From the NCBI GenBank assembly GCA_016235595.1, contig JACRJX010000031.1:1-53693 (forward strand): a stretch of 53,693 bases of DNA, read 5' to 3'. Both the position numbers and the translations under genes were made by a program. The notes under the pieces were generated by a model. That model was not told where the DNA came from, searched no databases, and saw only the letters and a program-made list of their open reading frames with translations. The stretch is from Verrucomicrobiota bacterium. Its GTDB lineage: Bacteria; Verrucomicrobiota; Verrucomicrobiia; CAIQCK01. Of the stretch, positions 1 to 8,747 are shown one piece after another; the first letter of the stretch is position 1; each line of letters begins with the position of its first letter.

Positions 1-1
1 A

Positions 2-892
2 CTGTTCACGTTCAACAAGGAAATGATGGCCGCCGACGGCACGCTCGACGCCAGCGAGTTCACACTCACCAACGCAACCTATGTGAGCGCAAGCATCCTG
101 AGCAGCAACCTGACGTTGAACCTGACCAACGCGGTGGATCAATCGAAGGTGACGGTGGTGCTTAACGGCCTCAGCGATCTGGCGGGCAACGCGCTGGTGG
201 GCACCAACGCGGTGAAGATTCGCAGTCTCTATGGCGATGCCAACCAGAGCGGAACGGTGAACATCGCCGACATGCAGGTGATCAAGTTCAAACTCGCCTC
301 GGCGGTGTCGGCAACCAACTTCCTCTATGACGTCAACCTCAACGGCCTCATCAACATTGCCGACATGCAAGTGGTCAAGACCCTGTTGTCGCATACCGTG
401 CCGCTGAACAGCGTGGATACGGGTGCAAACTCGCTGGTGACGCTCCTGAGCACGACGCTAGCGGCAACGGCCGACACCGGTGTCAGCTCGGTGACGTTGG
501 GTGAGGCGTTGGGCGCGCCGGAGTTGGTGTGGAACACGGACGGCGACGCAATGTGGACGGCGACGATGGCGCTGGATGGCAGTTTGATGGCGTGGAGTGG
601 TAGCATCGGCCATCTGAACGTGTCCTGGGTGGAAACGACGGTGACAGGACCGGGGACGCTGAGCTTCCAATGGAAGGTGTCGTCGGAAGCGGATGCCGAT
701 TACCTGACGTTCGCGATGGATGGCGAGGACCAACCCGGCCGCCTCTCCGGCGAAGTGGACTGGCAGACGCTGACGTTCAGCATACCGTCGGGAACGCATC
801 GGTTGACGTGGACGTATGCGAAGAACCGCGCTAACGCCGCCGGTCTCGACGCCGGCTGGCTCAGGCGCGTCAGCTTCCAGCCTGCCCCGTAA
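2..892 (+). CDS. Secreted dockerin-repeat protein, C-terminal part (5' end outside window)
   Basis: The frame is already open at base 2, so this is the C-terminal piece of a longer protein. The first ~65 residues look like a bacterial Ig-like (Big_5/SbsA type) domain. Two dockerin type I-like calcium repeats follow at about 229-400: DANQSGTVNIAD and DVNLNGLINIAD, each followed by MQV and a helix. The last ~120 residues are a beta-rich domain (LSFQWKVSSEADADYL, DAGWLRRVSF) that I know as a recurrent C-terminal module of large secreted verrucomicrobial proteins. Dockerins normally bind cohesins, but none is in this window. The catalytic or adhesive part lies upstream and cannot be named. The TAA stop is at 890-892. 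Confidence 0.8.
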   Translation: MFTFNKEMMAADGTLDASEFTLTNATYVSASILSSNLTLNLTNAVDQSKVTVVLNGLSDLAGNALVGTNAVKIRSLYGDANQSGTVNIADMQVIKFKLASAVSATNFLYDVNLNGLINIADMQVVKTLLSHTVPLNSVDTGANSLVTLLSTTLAATADTGVSSVTLGEALGAPELVWNTDGDAMWTATMALDGSLMAWSGSIGHLNVSWVETTVTGPGTLSFQWKVSSEADADYLTFAMDGEDQPGRLSGEVDWQTLTFSIPSGTHRLTWTYAKNRANAAGLDAGWLRRVSFQPAP

Positions 893-979
893 GCGTGAGG
901 CAGATTGTGAAGAACCTCAGGAACTTCTGGCTCTTCATTCCCGACTCCAAATTTTCCCCCGAAAACCTCTGCACGCATC

Positions 980-1008
980 TTGACTGAAAGAATGCACTCT
1001 GATAGTTT
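980..1008 (+). promoter_or_regulatory. Promoter of tRNA-Tyr
   Basis: A -35 box TTGACT (980-985) is followed by a 17-base spacer and a weak -10 box TAGTTT (1003-1008). A GC-rich stretch GCGCGCC follows, the kind of discriminator typical of stringently controlled stable-RNA promoters. The tRNA begins 21 bases further on, which fits a short processed leader. Confidence 0.55.
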
Positions 1009-1029
1009 GCGCGCCACGTTTTTTGACGT

Positions 1030-1114
1030 GGAGGGATACCAAAGCGGCCAAATGGGCCTGACTGTAAATCAGGTGGCTATGCCTTCGAAGGTTCAAATCC
1101 TTCTCCCTCCACCA
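1030..1114 (+). tRNA. tRNA-Tyr (GUA)
   Basis: This is a class II tRNA with a long variable arm. The acceptor stem GGAGGGA pairs perfectly with TCCCTCC (1104-1110). The discriminator is A and the 3' CCA is encoded (1112-1114). The anticodon arm is CCTGA-CTGTAAA-TCAGG, giving anticodon GUA. The T arm is GAAGG-TTCAAAT-CCTTC. The D-arm sequence AGCGGCCAAA is typical of bacterial tRNA-Tyr. Confidence 0.97.
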
Positions 1115-1121
1115 TTTTCCG

Positions 1122-1157
1122 GTATCCAGTGGCCAGCAACCACTGGACACTGGATAC
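1122..1157. repeat. Inverted repeat downstream of tRNA-Tyr
   Basis: GTATCCAGTG (1122-1131) is exactly complementary to CACTGGATAC (1148-1157). A competing inner pair, CCAGTGG/CCACTGG, lies within it. No T-run follows on either strand, so it is not an ordinary rho-independent terminator. It could be a tRNA 3' processing structure or a short interspersed repeat. Confidence 0.5.
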
Positions 1158-1184
1158 GGGTTACCAGCGACTGACAACCATCCA

Positions 1185-1760
1185 ATGAAGCTCGGCATTT
1201 TCGGCGGCACGTTCAACCCCATCCACTTGGGGCATTTGCTCATTGCCGAAGCCGCAGCCGAGGCCCTGGAACTGGACCGTGTCATCTTCATCCCCTGCGC
1301 CACACCGCCCCACAAGCGCCCCCACGTGCTGGCCGATGCCCGGCACCGGTTGCGGATGGTCAAACTCGCCATCCAAGGCAACGCGCGGTTCGGCTGCTCG
1401 GATATCGAGTTGCGGCGCGGCGGACCATCGTATTCGGTGGAAACGCTGCGCCAACTGAACCACGCCATGCCGCACGCGAAATTCTATTTTCTCATCGGCA
1501 CCGACAGCCTGCGCGATCTGCACAAATGGCGCGAAGCCCCGGCGTTGGCGCGGCTCTGTGAGTTCATCTGCATGGCGCGTCCCGGTGAACGCCCGCCGCC
1601 CGCACGGCTGCGCGGACTGCGCGTTCACAAGCTGACCGGCCATCCCGCCGACATCTCGTCGTCAGACATCCGCAATCGGCTGGCGCAAGGCGCGTCGGCC
1701 CGCTATCTCATGCCCGAAGCCGTGCTACGTTACATTCAGAAAACCGGACTTTACCGCTGA
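1185..1760 (+). CDS. nadD: Nicotinate-nucleotide adenylyltransferase
   Basis: Transfers AMP from ATP to nicotinate mononucleotide to make deamido-NAD, the penultimate step of NAD synthesis, in the cytoplasm. The 191-residue length is normal. The N-terminal nucleotidyltransferase signature GGTFNPIHLGH is complete, with the HxGH ATP-binding motif, followed by PCATPPHK. The C-terminal ISSSDIRNRL matches the family's SSTDIR motif. The stop codon shares one base with the start of rsfS (TGATG), so the two are almost certainly co-transcribed. nadD-rsfS adjacency is widely conserved in bacteria. Confidence 0.95.
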   Translation: MKLGIFGGTFNPIHLGHLLIAEAAAEALELDRVIFIPCATPPHKRPHVLADARHRLRMVKLAIQGNARFGCSDIELRRGGPSYSVETLRQLNHAMPHAKFYFLIGTDSLRDLHKWREAPALARLCEFICMARPGERPPPARLRGLRVHKLTGHPADISSSDIRNRLAQGASARYLMPEAVLRYIQKTGLYR

Positions 1761-2107
1761 TGGACAAGACACTGTTGGAATCCACTGAAAAGGCCAGTCT
1801 CTGCCGCGAGGCCGTGCTGGAGAAAAAGGCCGAGGAAGTCCTGCTGCTCGACATGCGGGAGATCTCATCGTTCTGCGACTACTTCCTGATCTGCAACGGC
1901 ACCTCCGAGCCACACCTGAAGGCCATCGCAAGCAACGTCGAGATGCGGCTCAAGGAACTCGGCCACATGCCACGCGGCCGCGAGGGCGTTTATTCCAGCC
2001 ACTGGGTCGTGGTGGATTACGGCGACGTGATCGTCCACGTCTTCCGCGCCGATGTGCGCCACCACTACGCGCTGGAGCGGCTCTGGGGCGACGCCAAACG
2101 AGTGTAA
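1760..2107 (+). CDS. rsfS: Ribosomal silencing factor RsfS
   Basis: RsfS (Iojap/DUF143) binds ribosomal protein L14 on the large subunit and blocks subunit joining when nutrients are scarce. The 115-residue length is typical. Visible family blocks are DMREISSFCDYFLICNGTS near residue 32, SHWVVVDYGDVIVHVF, and the C-terminal YALERLWGDA. Its start overlaps the nadD stop by one base. No terminator is evident directly downstream, and the next gene is convergent. Confidence 0.95.
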   Translation: MDKTLLESTEKASLCREAVLEKKAEEVLLLDMREISSFCDYFLICNGTSEPHLKAIASNVEMRLKELGHMPRGREGVYSSHWVVVDYGDVIVHVFRADVRHHYALERLWGDAKRV

Positions 2108-2159
2108 GAACGCGAAAGCGTCTGAGCGACGAGACTACAAACGGCGCTTCCGGCTCTCG

Positions 2160-2561
2160 CTAGGCTCCGTCGAAAGGGTCTCCACTGGGAGGCTCATAAC
2201 CGCAGAACAAGCAGCGGTTGAACTGACGGCAAACCACGCCTTTGCATTGGGGACACTTGAGGGCCGGCTTCATCACCCTGCCGTCTATCCGGCCATCCAT
2301 GCCATCAATCTCGGTGATGCGCCTGAGCAAATCCGCCTCGGTCGCTCCCGTCTTCTCCTGGATCAACGACCACATCGCGCGGCAAATCAGCGTGAGCTTG
2401 CTGAGGCGCGCATCAAGCGGGACCAGCATGCGCGACGCGAGGTTCTGCTCCAATTGCGCGCCGGGCACAACGCCGCTCTTTGTGTTGTCCTCCAACACGT
2501 CCAATTCCCGGCGCAGTTCCCAGATCATGTTGATGATTTGCAGTGGATCCAGAGTGCTCAT
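2160..2561 (-). CDS. Zinc-ribbon protein of unknown function
   Basis: A 133-residue soluble protein. The N-terminal ~95 residues are helical, with no signal peptide or membrane segment. The C-terminus carries two CxxC knuckles (CPQC and CLFC, about 12 residues apart), a zinc-ribbon arrangement, followed by GYEPPSGDPFDGA. I do not recognise the family. It is convergent with rsfS and has about 170 bases of non-coding DNA upstream. The ribbon may bind nucleic acid or protein, but nothing in the sequence decides this. Confidence 0.75.
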   Translation of the reverse strand: MSTLDPLQIINMIWELRRELDVLEDNTKSGVVPGAQLEQNLASRMLVPLDARLSKLTLICRAMWSLIQEKTGATEADLLRRITEIDGMDGRIDGRVMKPALKCPQCKGVVCRQFNRCLFCGYEPPSGDPFDGA

Positions 2562-2734
2562 GTTGGTTCGCCTGTTAAGGTTGGTTTCCTCGTTTGCGAG
2601 GCAGTTTGGGGGGATGGCGAGCCGCCGTCAAGACCACGCAGTTCGGCCATGGGCCTCCTGACCGGCAAGGTTCGTACGAGATTCCCAGTTTTCCCAAGCA
2701 AGGTCCCGGCGCCGTGCCGGCAGAGATGACCGCG

Positions 2735-3958
2735 CTACGGGCAGGCTCCGAACACGTCGCGGATCGCTTCGAGATATTTCAGGCCGTTGACCTTGTCCGG
2801 CTCCAGGTAGCTGCCTTCAGTCCACTCGTTCCAGCAGTTGATGTTGAGGATACGCGGACCGTTCTTGCGGGCCAGCAACCGCTGCCGGGTCATCTCCAGC
2901 GCCTTGCGGAAGCGGGCGGGCGTGTTGCCACCAATGGTGTTCATGAACGGATAGCCGATGTTCCCAAATTCCTCCTCCTGGCACGCGCGAGGACTTGAGT
3001 CCCATCCCATCGTCACGTTCGGGAAATATGGCATGTCGAACATCGTTTCCGCTTTCGTCCAGTAATCGAAGTAACGGTCGCGCACTTCGTCGTAGTCCGT
3101 CTGCTGCTTCGGCAACGCGACGTGATGAATCCAAACGTAGGAGGTAACCGAGTCGAAGCCGAGGTCGCGCACCAGCTTCTGCGGCTCCGCCACCTTCTGC
3201 TCTCCGGGGAGAATGGTCCGTCCCCAAACCACAGCGTTCAGGTGCAGGCCTGGCAGCCCGGCGGCGCGGGCCTTGGCTCGAAACTTGTCCAGTGCCGCGC
3301 GCGTGGCCTCGACGGAGCCGAAGTTCGACAGCAATTTCGTCAGGTCGTAGAACGAAAAATATGGCCGGCCATCAATCCGCCAGTAGCTCGGTTGCAGGAA
3401 GTAATCCTTGATGACGTGGTCGCAAATCCTGTCGAAGCTCGCCGGCGTCACTTTGCCGGGATAGAGCAGCTTGTGTTTGCCTTCGCGTCGCGCCGGCTGG
3501 ATGTCCACCCAGTCGTGGTTGGCCCACATGAGGCCAAACTTGACGCGGTTGTTGTTCGGCGCCTTGAGGTAGCCGCGGTCCAGACAGCGGTTGAGGAACG
3601 GACCGTCGTCGTAATAATACCAGTCAAAGATGAACGCCCCGACGCCGTGGTCGGCTGCGGCGGCGATCTTCATCGCCATGACCTTCGGGTCCGACTCGTC
3701 CGAGTAGCCCCACAACGGCACGTTCGGCTGGTGGTGACCGGGAAATCGCGGTTTGGCGGCCTTCACCAGTTCCCATTCGCACCATCCCTCCCCTTTCAGC
3801 TTCGTGTTTCGCGGATCGCCCGGGTGATAGTTCGCGAAGTAATAGCTCGCCACCGTGATGGACGAAGACGCGCCCGCCTTTTCCTGCGCGTGCACAGCTG
3901 CGCAAACACTCACCGCACCGATGATCGCCAACGTCCACTTTACGAGTCTTGTATGCAT
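2735..3958 (-). CDS. Secreted GH99-like (WbsX-type) protein
   Basis: Resembles the glycoside hydrolase 99-like WbsX family: an early block ASYYFANYHPGDP, then GVGAFIFDWYYYDDGPFLN, GLMWANHDW, YWRIDGRPYFSFYD, and near the C-terminus NCWNEWTEGSYLEPD, which holds the paired acidic residues expected of an active site. GH99 enzymes cleave alpha-mannosidic bonds; the substrate here is unknown. I prefer the start at 3958 because it leaves a clean signal peptide (MHTRLVKWTLAIIGAVSVC, cleavage near VHA-QE) and avoids overlap with the upstream gene. An in-frame ATG at 4003 would add 15 residues. Probably the last gene of the run starting with the lipocalin-like protein. Confidence 0.8.
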   Translation of the reverse strand: MHTRLVKWTLAIIGAVSVCAAVHAQEKAGASSSITVASYYFANYHPGDPRNTKLKGEGWCEWELVKAAKPRFPGHHQPNVPLWGYSDESDPKVMAMKIAAAADHGVGAFIFDWYYYDDGPFLNRCLDRGYLKAPNNNRVKFGLMWANHDWVDIQPARREGKHKLLYPGKVTPASFDRICDHVIKDYFLQPSYWRIDGRPYFSFYDLTKLLSNFGSVEATRAALDKFRAKARAAGLPGLHLNAVVWGRTILPGEQKVAEPQKLVRDLGFDSVTSYVWIHHVALPKQQTDYDEVRDRYFDYWTKAETMFDMPYFPNVTMGWDSSPRACQEEEFGNIGYPFMNTIGGNTPARFRKALEMTRQRLLARKNGPRILNINCWNEWTEGSYLEPDKVNGLKYLEAIRDVFGACP

Positions 3959-3984
3959 GGTTTTGACTGGCTCCCGTCCCTTGT

Positions 3985-4527
3985 CTATTGAACCCGCTGC
4001 CAAGTCAGCCGGCGCGAGCGCTTTTCGCCGTTGGCCTGAAACGCCGGCGGTTCAAGGATCAGCTTGTCGCCCTGAAGCGTGAACTTCCGCCGCTGGTCGC
4101 CGCCTTCCATGTTCGGCACAATGCTGCCCTCCACATGATGGATCACGACGCCCTCGCGCTCGTTCACCTCGTAGGTTCCAAAATAAGCCGCATAGCCCGT
4201 GAACGCCGCTTTCGCCTGCTCTGCTGGCACGCGGTGAACATCCAAGGTATCCAGGTGAGGCCGCCCACGGCGTCCCGCTTGCGCGGCCATGTGTCCCGAC
4301 GCGTCATACGTCAGTATCCCGAACGCCTCCGCGCCAAAGTCCAGCGGAACCACCTGCTTGCCGCTTGCATCGCGCTCGTCGATGGACACCAGCTTCCACG
4401 TGCCCACCAGTTGTTTCGCAACACCCGCCGGCGCTTCCGCGCCAGAAGCCGCGCCCAACGCGCATCCAACGGACAGCACAAGAGCCACGACGAGGAGGAA
4501 GGGTGAACGGACTTGTCTTGTCTTCAT
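3985..4527 (-). CDS. Secreted lipocalin-like protein
   Basis: 180 residues with an N-terminal signal peptide (LLVVALVLSVGCALGAASG). The mature part matches the Lipocalin_5-like pattern: QLVGTWKLVSIDE at the first strand, then FGILTYDASGHMAAQ, and a C-terminal RKFTLQGDKLILEPP. Such small barrels bind hydrophobic ligands or act as accessory exported proteins; no ligand can be read. A cysteine in the signal region (GCALGA) leaves lipoprotein processing possible. It lies 66 bases after the VWA gene on the same strand and may be read through from the ExbBD operon. Confidence 0.75.
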   Translation of the reverse strand: MKTRQVRSPFLLVVALVLSVGCALGAASGAEAPAGVAKQLVGTWKLVSIDERDASGKQVVPLDFGAEAFGILTYDASGHMAAQAGRRGRPHLDTLDVHRVPAEQAKAAFTGYAAYFGTYEVNEREGVVIHHVEGSIVPNMEGGDQRRKFTLQGDKLILEPPAFQANGEKRSRRLTWQRVQ

Positions 4528-4593
4528 AATTCTCTTCCGGCAGGTAACTGAGAGAGAGCCGCACCGCCCGCCAACAACAGCGCCCGCCGCTTT

Positions 4594-6309
4594 CTACTTC
4601 CGCATCTGAGGTATGACCACCTGAAACCGCGCGCCAAGCGCCGCGGCATGCTGGTGATATGTCTTGTCACCGGTGTCTATCCATCGGGCGATGAGGTGAC
4701 TGATCTTTTGCCGCGCCCAATCCATCGCGATGTTGGATGTGCCGTTGTCGGTCACGGGCATGTCGCGCACCACCGTCATCTCCATCGGCCGGCCTTCGAC
4801 GTTCTCGCCTCGAATCTGGACAGCCATGCGCTTGTCCTGGCCACGCCGATAGCGGCCGTAAAGCGTGAGCGGCGTGTCGCGGAAGAAATGTGGCAACGTG
4901 CGCGGAAAGATCTCGTCATCGCTGACGCCGCTGAAACGGAACTGGCAGTCCACCAGCAGCGGGTTGGCGCGCGCAAGCTGGGCACGGTTAAACGTGTCCG
5001 CGATATACTCCGCCGCAGAAACGTAGTTGAGCCAGCCCTGGTTCCGATACGCCAGGAACCCGAGCAGGAACAAGTCCACGTTCTGGCCGCCGGCAAAGGT
5101 AAAGACAGAACTGCGACCGGCGTTGATCTGCGCGAAACGATTGAGAATTCGCAGCGCGTCAAGCTCACCCACGGTCGGCAAACCGTCGCTAAGCAGGACG
5201 CCCATCAGGAGCCGGCCGCGCTCGCGGTTGAGCTGTGACAACGGCAGCATGGACGCGAACAGGTCGGTCGTGCCCATCGGGTGGAACCGGGCGATGTATT
5301 GTTGCACCTGCTCGGACGACGCCATTTTTGCCGGCATGAGCGTCGGACTGACGAAGTCTATGTCGTAGCGGAATTGGATGATGTTGAACCGGTCTTCGGG
5401 ATTGAGTTGCTCCAATGCCAAGCGCAGAGCCGTTCTATACTGAGCCACCCGTTGCCGCCCGATGCTGCCGGAGACGTCCACGATAAAAATGACGTCCTTC
5501 GGAATCCGCCGCAACGCACTGCCGGGCCGCGCTGCAATGCGCACCTGGTAATAGCCGGTCGCGGCATCCGCCGGGTCGTGCCAGGTAAACACGTCCATGT
5601 TGACATAAGGCTCGAGCGGCACAGCAGGCAATGCCGATGTTACTTTGGCCGGTGGCGGCTTCACCGCCTCCTTCATCAACTGTTCCACGGTTTTTGTGCC
5701 CGGCCCAAAAATCTGCGTCAGCGGTTGCGTCACGGGTCCGGTGTGGGTGCCGGTGCTTCCGACGCCGACGCGTCCCGAAGAGAGCATCTGTTCCGTCAAC
5801 GCCGTCGCCGCAGGCAGTTCAATGCCGGGCGCCATCGTGCGCGGTGCCTGAATGATCGGGCGATTAGGCCGCTCGATTGGCATGGCAATGAGATCGCGGT
5901 TGACCTGCGCAGGCTCCAACGAAGTCGGTTGCCGCGTCGGCAACGCGCCGATCTGCAACTGCTGTGGGATCGCCGGCGCCGGCAGCGGGCCCGGCTTCGC
6001 GTCAGCCACGCCAGGCCGTGTAACATCGGCGGGCGCCGCAAACTTCTCGACAGCGGGTGGACCGACCTTGCGTATCTGGCCTGCGGCCACCGCCTTCTCT
6101 TCCGGCGTCGGCTCCGGCGCGGGCGGCAACGCCACCATCGGCATTTCAACCTTGGAGACCTTGAAACGCACCGGCCGTTCCTTCGTCGCGACCGGCGCCG
6201 CTCCAACATTGTAATGGATCAGGAACACAAACAGCAGGATGTGGAAAATCACCGAGATGGCCACTGCGGCGCCCTCATACTCTAATCGTTCGCGACGCAA
6301 CTTGTTCAT
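4594..6309 (-). CDS. VWA-domain protein with TonB-like N-terminus
   Basis: 571 residues in three parts. (1) Residues 14-32 are a single inner-membrane helix containing S19-x3-H23, the same spacing as the functionally essential S16-x3-H20 of E. coli TonB. (2) Residues ~55-230 form a long linker rich in proline and alanine (PPAPEPTPEE, PGPLPAPAIP). (3) Residues ~270-450 are a von Willebrand A domain with an intact MIDAS: D278-V-S-G-S282, the Thr of GTTDLF, and SDG. A beta-rich tail follows. Its ATG overlaps the TPR gene stop by 4 bases in the operon exbB-exbD-TPR-VWA. I infer that ExbBD drives it as it drives TonB, with a VWA head for a protein or envelope partner. There is no TonB C-terminal domain. 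Confidence 0.85.
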   Translation of the reverse strand: MNKLRRERLEYEGAAVAISVIFHILLFVFLIHYNVGAAPVATKERPVRFKVSKVEMPMVALPPAPEPTPEEKAVAAGQIRKVGPPAVEKFAAPADVTRPGVADAKPGPLPAPAIPQQLQIGALPTRQPTSLEPAQVNRDLIAMPIERPNRPIIQAPRTMAPGIELPAATALTEQMLSSGRVGVGSTGTHTGPVTQPLTQIFGPGTKTVEQLMKEAVKPPPAKVTSALPAVPLEPYVNMDVFTWHDPADAATGYYQVRIAARPGSALRRIPKDVIFIVDVSGSIGRQRVAQYRTALRLALEQLNPEDRFNIIQFRYDIDFVSPTLMPAKMASSEQVQQYIARFHPMGTTDLFASMLPLSQLNRERGRLLMGVLLSDGLPTVGELDALRILNRFAQINAGRSSVFTFAGGQNVDLFLLGFLAYRNQGWLNYVSAAEYIADTFNRAQLARANPLLVDCQFRFSGVSDDEIFPRTLPHFFRDTPLTLYGRYRRGQDKRMAVQIRGENVEGRPMEMTVVRDMPVTDNGTSNIAMDWARQKISHLIARWIDTGDKTYHQHAAALGARFQVVIPQMRK

Positions 6310-8741
6310 GGTTCCTTCGGCGCGGCGGATTCGGGGGCCGGCTGCACTGCGCCTCCGGCGGGCTTTCCGCGCGAAAACATGCGATAGGTTGGGAATCGTT
6401 GATCCAGCTCGCGCCGCGCCTGTGTCGCATCACCGGCGCGCCCGCACGCGTCAAACGCCGCCGCTGCGCGGTCGAGCGCTTCGGGCGTGACCTTGCGATC
6501 GTCGTAAAGCGCCGCGACGCTCATATAGTAGCGCGCCGCTTCGCGGAAGTTCTTCATTCCCACGAAAAGATCGCCGAGCAACATGCGGATGCGGGCGTTC
6601 TCCGACCCTTCAGGATGCCGCTCCAGCAGTCTCTCCAGCGTATCCTTCGCATCCTTGAACTCTCCGGTGCGTACGAGTGATTCCGCCAGACCGATCGCCG
6701 CGCCCTTGCCGCGCATGCTGGCGCCTTCGTACTCGATGACGTCGCGGTAGTAGGCCGCCGCCCGCTCCCACTGGCCGAGTTGGGCATGCGCCCGCGCCGC
6801 GTCGTTGCTACAGCGCGACCGCAACGCCGCGTCGCTGCTTGAGTCCAATGCCAGCTTCAGATAGCGCAATGCGGCACCGGGCTTCGAACCATCCATCAGC
6901 TTCTCGCCCACCCATGCATAAATCTCCGCTGGAATAAGCTTCGCATGTCCGCCATCCACCAGCGTCTGCGCGTGCGCGAGGGTTTTGTTCAGATTCTCCA
7001 GTTGATAATAGACAGCCACAAGCTTCGTGCCGGCGCGCACGCGGTTGTCCGCCGGCCGCATCGCGAGCGCCGCTTCGAGGTGATCGGCGGCCTTCGCCCA
7101 CTCCTTCTTCGTCAGATAATCCGCGCCCAGCCAGTAGCGCCCCTCGGCGGCGTTGGGACTCTTGGGGTAAAGCGCCTGCAACTTGTCGAACGCCGCCAAC
7201 ATCTGGTCGGTGCGCTTGAGTTGGCCGCAATAAACACCGAGTTGATACCACGCCGCTTCGTTGCGCGAATCTTTCGGGAACGCTTTTGCCACGTACTCAA
7301 GGTCTTTCACCGCTTCATCAATCTTGTCCGCCTGCTGCCAGCACGTGACGGAATGCCACAGCACGTCGGCGCCCCACGCTGTCTTCGGGAACCGCTCCAT
7401 CAACAGCCGATACGTCGTGGCCGCGCGCACCCATTCCTTCTGCGCTTCGAGCGCTTCAGCCACCAGCAGCAGCACGCTCTCCGTAAACGGGCCTTTCGGG
7501 TCCGCCTGGATCAACACCTCACCACGCTGGACGACGCGGGCGTAGTCTTGCGCCATGAACGCGCAACGCACCGCTTCCGTGCGCGCGGCGGGCGTTTCCG
7601 CTTTTTCGAACCAGTCGGCCGCTTCGCGCAACGCCTTGTCTTCACGGAACGCCACGGCCACCATCATCGCCAGTTCAGACCGCACCTCCTTCGGCGCCGT
7701 GCCGTGCCACTCGCGGGCGACGGTGGCGGCCTCACGGTGTTTCCCGGTCTCATATAACGCGCGCGCCAGCCCGACAGCCGCGTCGGTCACGCTCCGGCTG
7801 CGGGGAAATTCCTTGATGAAATCCCGAAACGCCGTGATCGCGCTTGGATAAAGCTTCTGCGCATAGCGCAGCGCGCCGATCTGATAAAGAGCCTCCTCGC
7901 GCACATCGGGTGAGAGTGGCAAGTCCAGCAGGCTTTCGTAATGCGTCAGTGCCTTTTTTGAGTCACCTGACTTCAGATACATCCCGGCCAGTGCCGATTC
8001 CGCAAACGGTCTGAATTCGCCACCGGTCTTTGACTTGAGCACGCGCCGCAGGTTCTCCATCGCAGCATCCTGCTGGCCGCTTTCGAGCTGGGCCTTCGCC
8101 AGGTAAAACGTCGCCGCAGTCCGCACCGTGTCGTCCGTGGTCTGGTGGGTCGCCGCGATGAACAGCGGAATCGCCTGCGGGTATTGCTTCGCCTGATACG
8201 CCAGCTCGCCGAGCCGGAAATGCGCCCGCCCCGAATACTCGCTGCCCGGCCACTGCCGGGTCACGCTGCGGAACGTCTCTTTCGCCTGATCGTTGAACTT
8301 CAATTCGCGCTGGCACTCGCCCATCCTATAGTAAGCTTCGTCGACAAGCGGGTGAGTGGGATATTTGTCCTTGAAGCGGATGTATTCCATCAGCGCCATG
8401 TCGTAGAACTGGCGCTTGAATAGTCCGTTGGCAAAATCGAGCTGCGCAACAGCCGCATCCAGCGGCACCGCATTGCTCAACGAGCCGACGGGCGAGTTTG
8501 TGGAGATGGGCGCCGTAGCCATCGTTGGCATCGGCGGTTTCGCCGGGGCTGGTGTTGAAGACGCTGAGGGCGACGAAGGCGGCACCACAGCGGCGGGTGG
8601 AACCACCACGGGCGGCGGCGCGGGAGTCGTGGTGCCTGCCGGCGGCTGCGCTGCCTGCGCGAGAGCCACGGTCGTGATGAACAATACTGTCCACACGCCG
8701 TGAAAAGAGGACTGCCGGCACACTCTCGCGCTCGGTTTCAT
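6306..8741 (-). CDS. Exported TPR-repeat protein of the ExbBD-VWA operon
   Basis: 811 residues. An N-terminal signal sequence (HGVWTVLFITTVALAQA) is followed by a Pro/Ala/Thr/Val-rich linker to about residue 75. The rest is a solenoid of many tetratricopeptide repeats; blocks such as FKRQFYDMALMEYIRFKDKYP and YPQAIPLFIAA resemble YbgF/BamD-type periplasmic TPRs. It probably scaffolds protein contacts in the periplasm between the ExbBD-driven VWA protein and a partner. It starts 6 bases after exbD and overlaps the VWA gene by 4 bases, so the four genes form one transcription unit. A clear catalytic domain is absent. Confidence 0.85.
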   Translation of the reverse strand: MKPSARVCRQSSFHGVWTVLFITTVALAQAAQPPAGTTTPAPPPVVVPPAAVVPPSSPSASSTPAPAKPPMPTMATAPISTNSPVGSLSNAVPLDAAVAQLDFANGLFKRQFYDMALMEYIRFKDKYPTHPLVDEAYYRMGECQRELKFNDQAKETFRSVTRQWPGSEYSGRAHFRLGELAYQAKQYPQAIPLFIAATHQTTDDTVRTAATFYLAKAQLESGQQDAAMENLRRVLKSKTGGEFRPFAESALAGMYLKSGDSKKALTHYESLLDLPLSPDVREEALYQIGALRYAQKLYPSAITAFRDFIKEFPRSRSVTDAAVGLARALYETGKHREAATVAREWHGTAPKEVRSELAMMVAVAFREDKALREAADWFEKAETPAARTEAVRCAFMAQDYARVVQRGEVLIQADPKGPFTESVLLLVAEALEAQKEWVRAATTYRLLMERFPKTAWGADVLWHSVTCWQQADKIDEAVKDLEYVAKAFPKDSRNEAAWYQLGVYCGQLKRTDQMLAAFDKLQALYPKSPNAAEGRYWLGADYLTKKEWAKAADHLEAALAMRPADNRVRAGTKLVAVYYQLENLNKTLAHAQTLVDGGHAKLIPAEIYAWVGEKLMDGSKPGAALRYLKLALDSSSDAALRSRCSNDAARAHAQLGQWERAAAYYRDVIEYEGASMRGKGAAIGLAESLVRTGEFKDAKDTLERLLERHPEGSENARIRMLLGDLFVGMKNFREAARYYMSVAALYDDRKVTPEALDRAAAAFDACGRAGDATQARRELDQRFPTYRMFSRGKPAGGAVQPAPESAAPKEP

Positions 8742-8747
8742 GATGGT

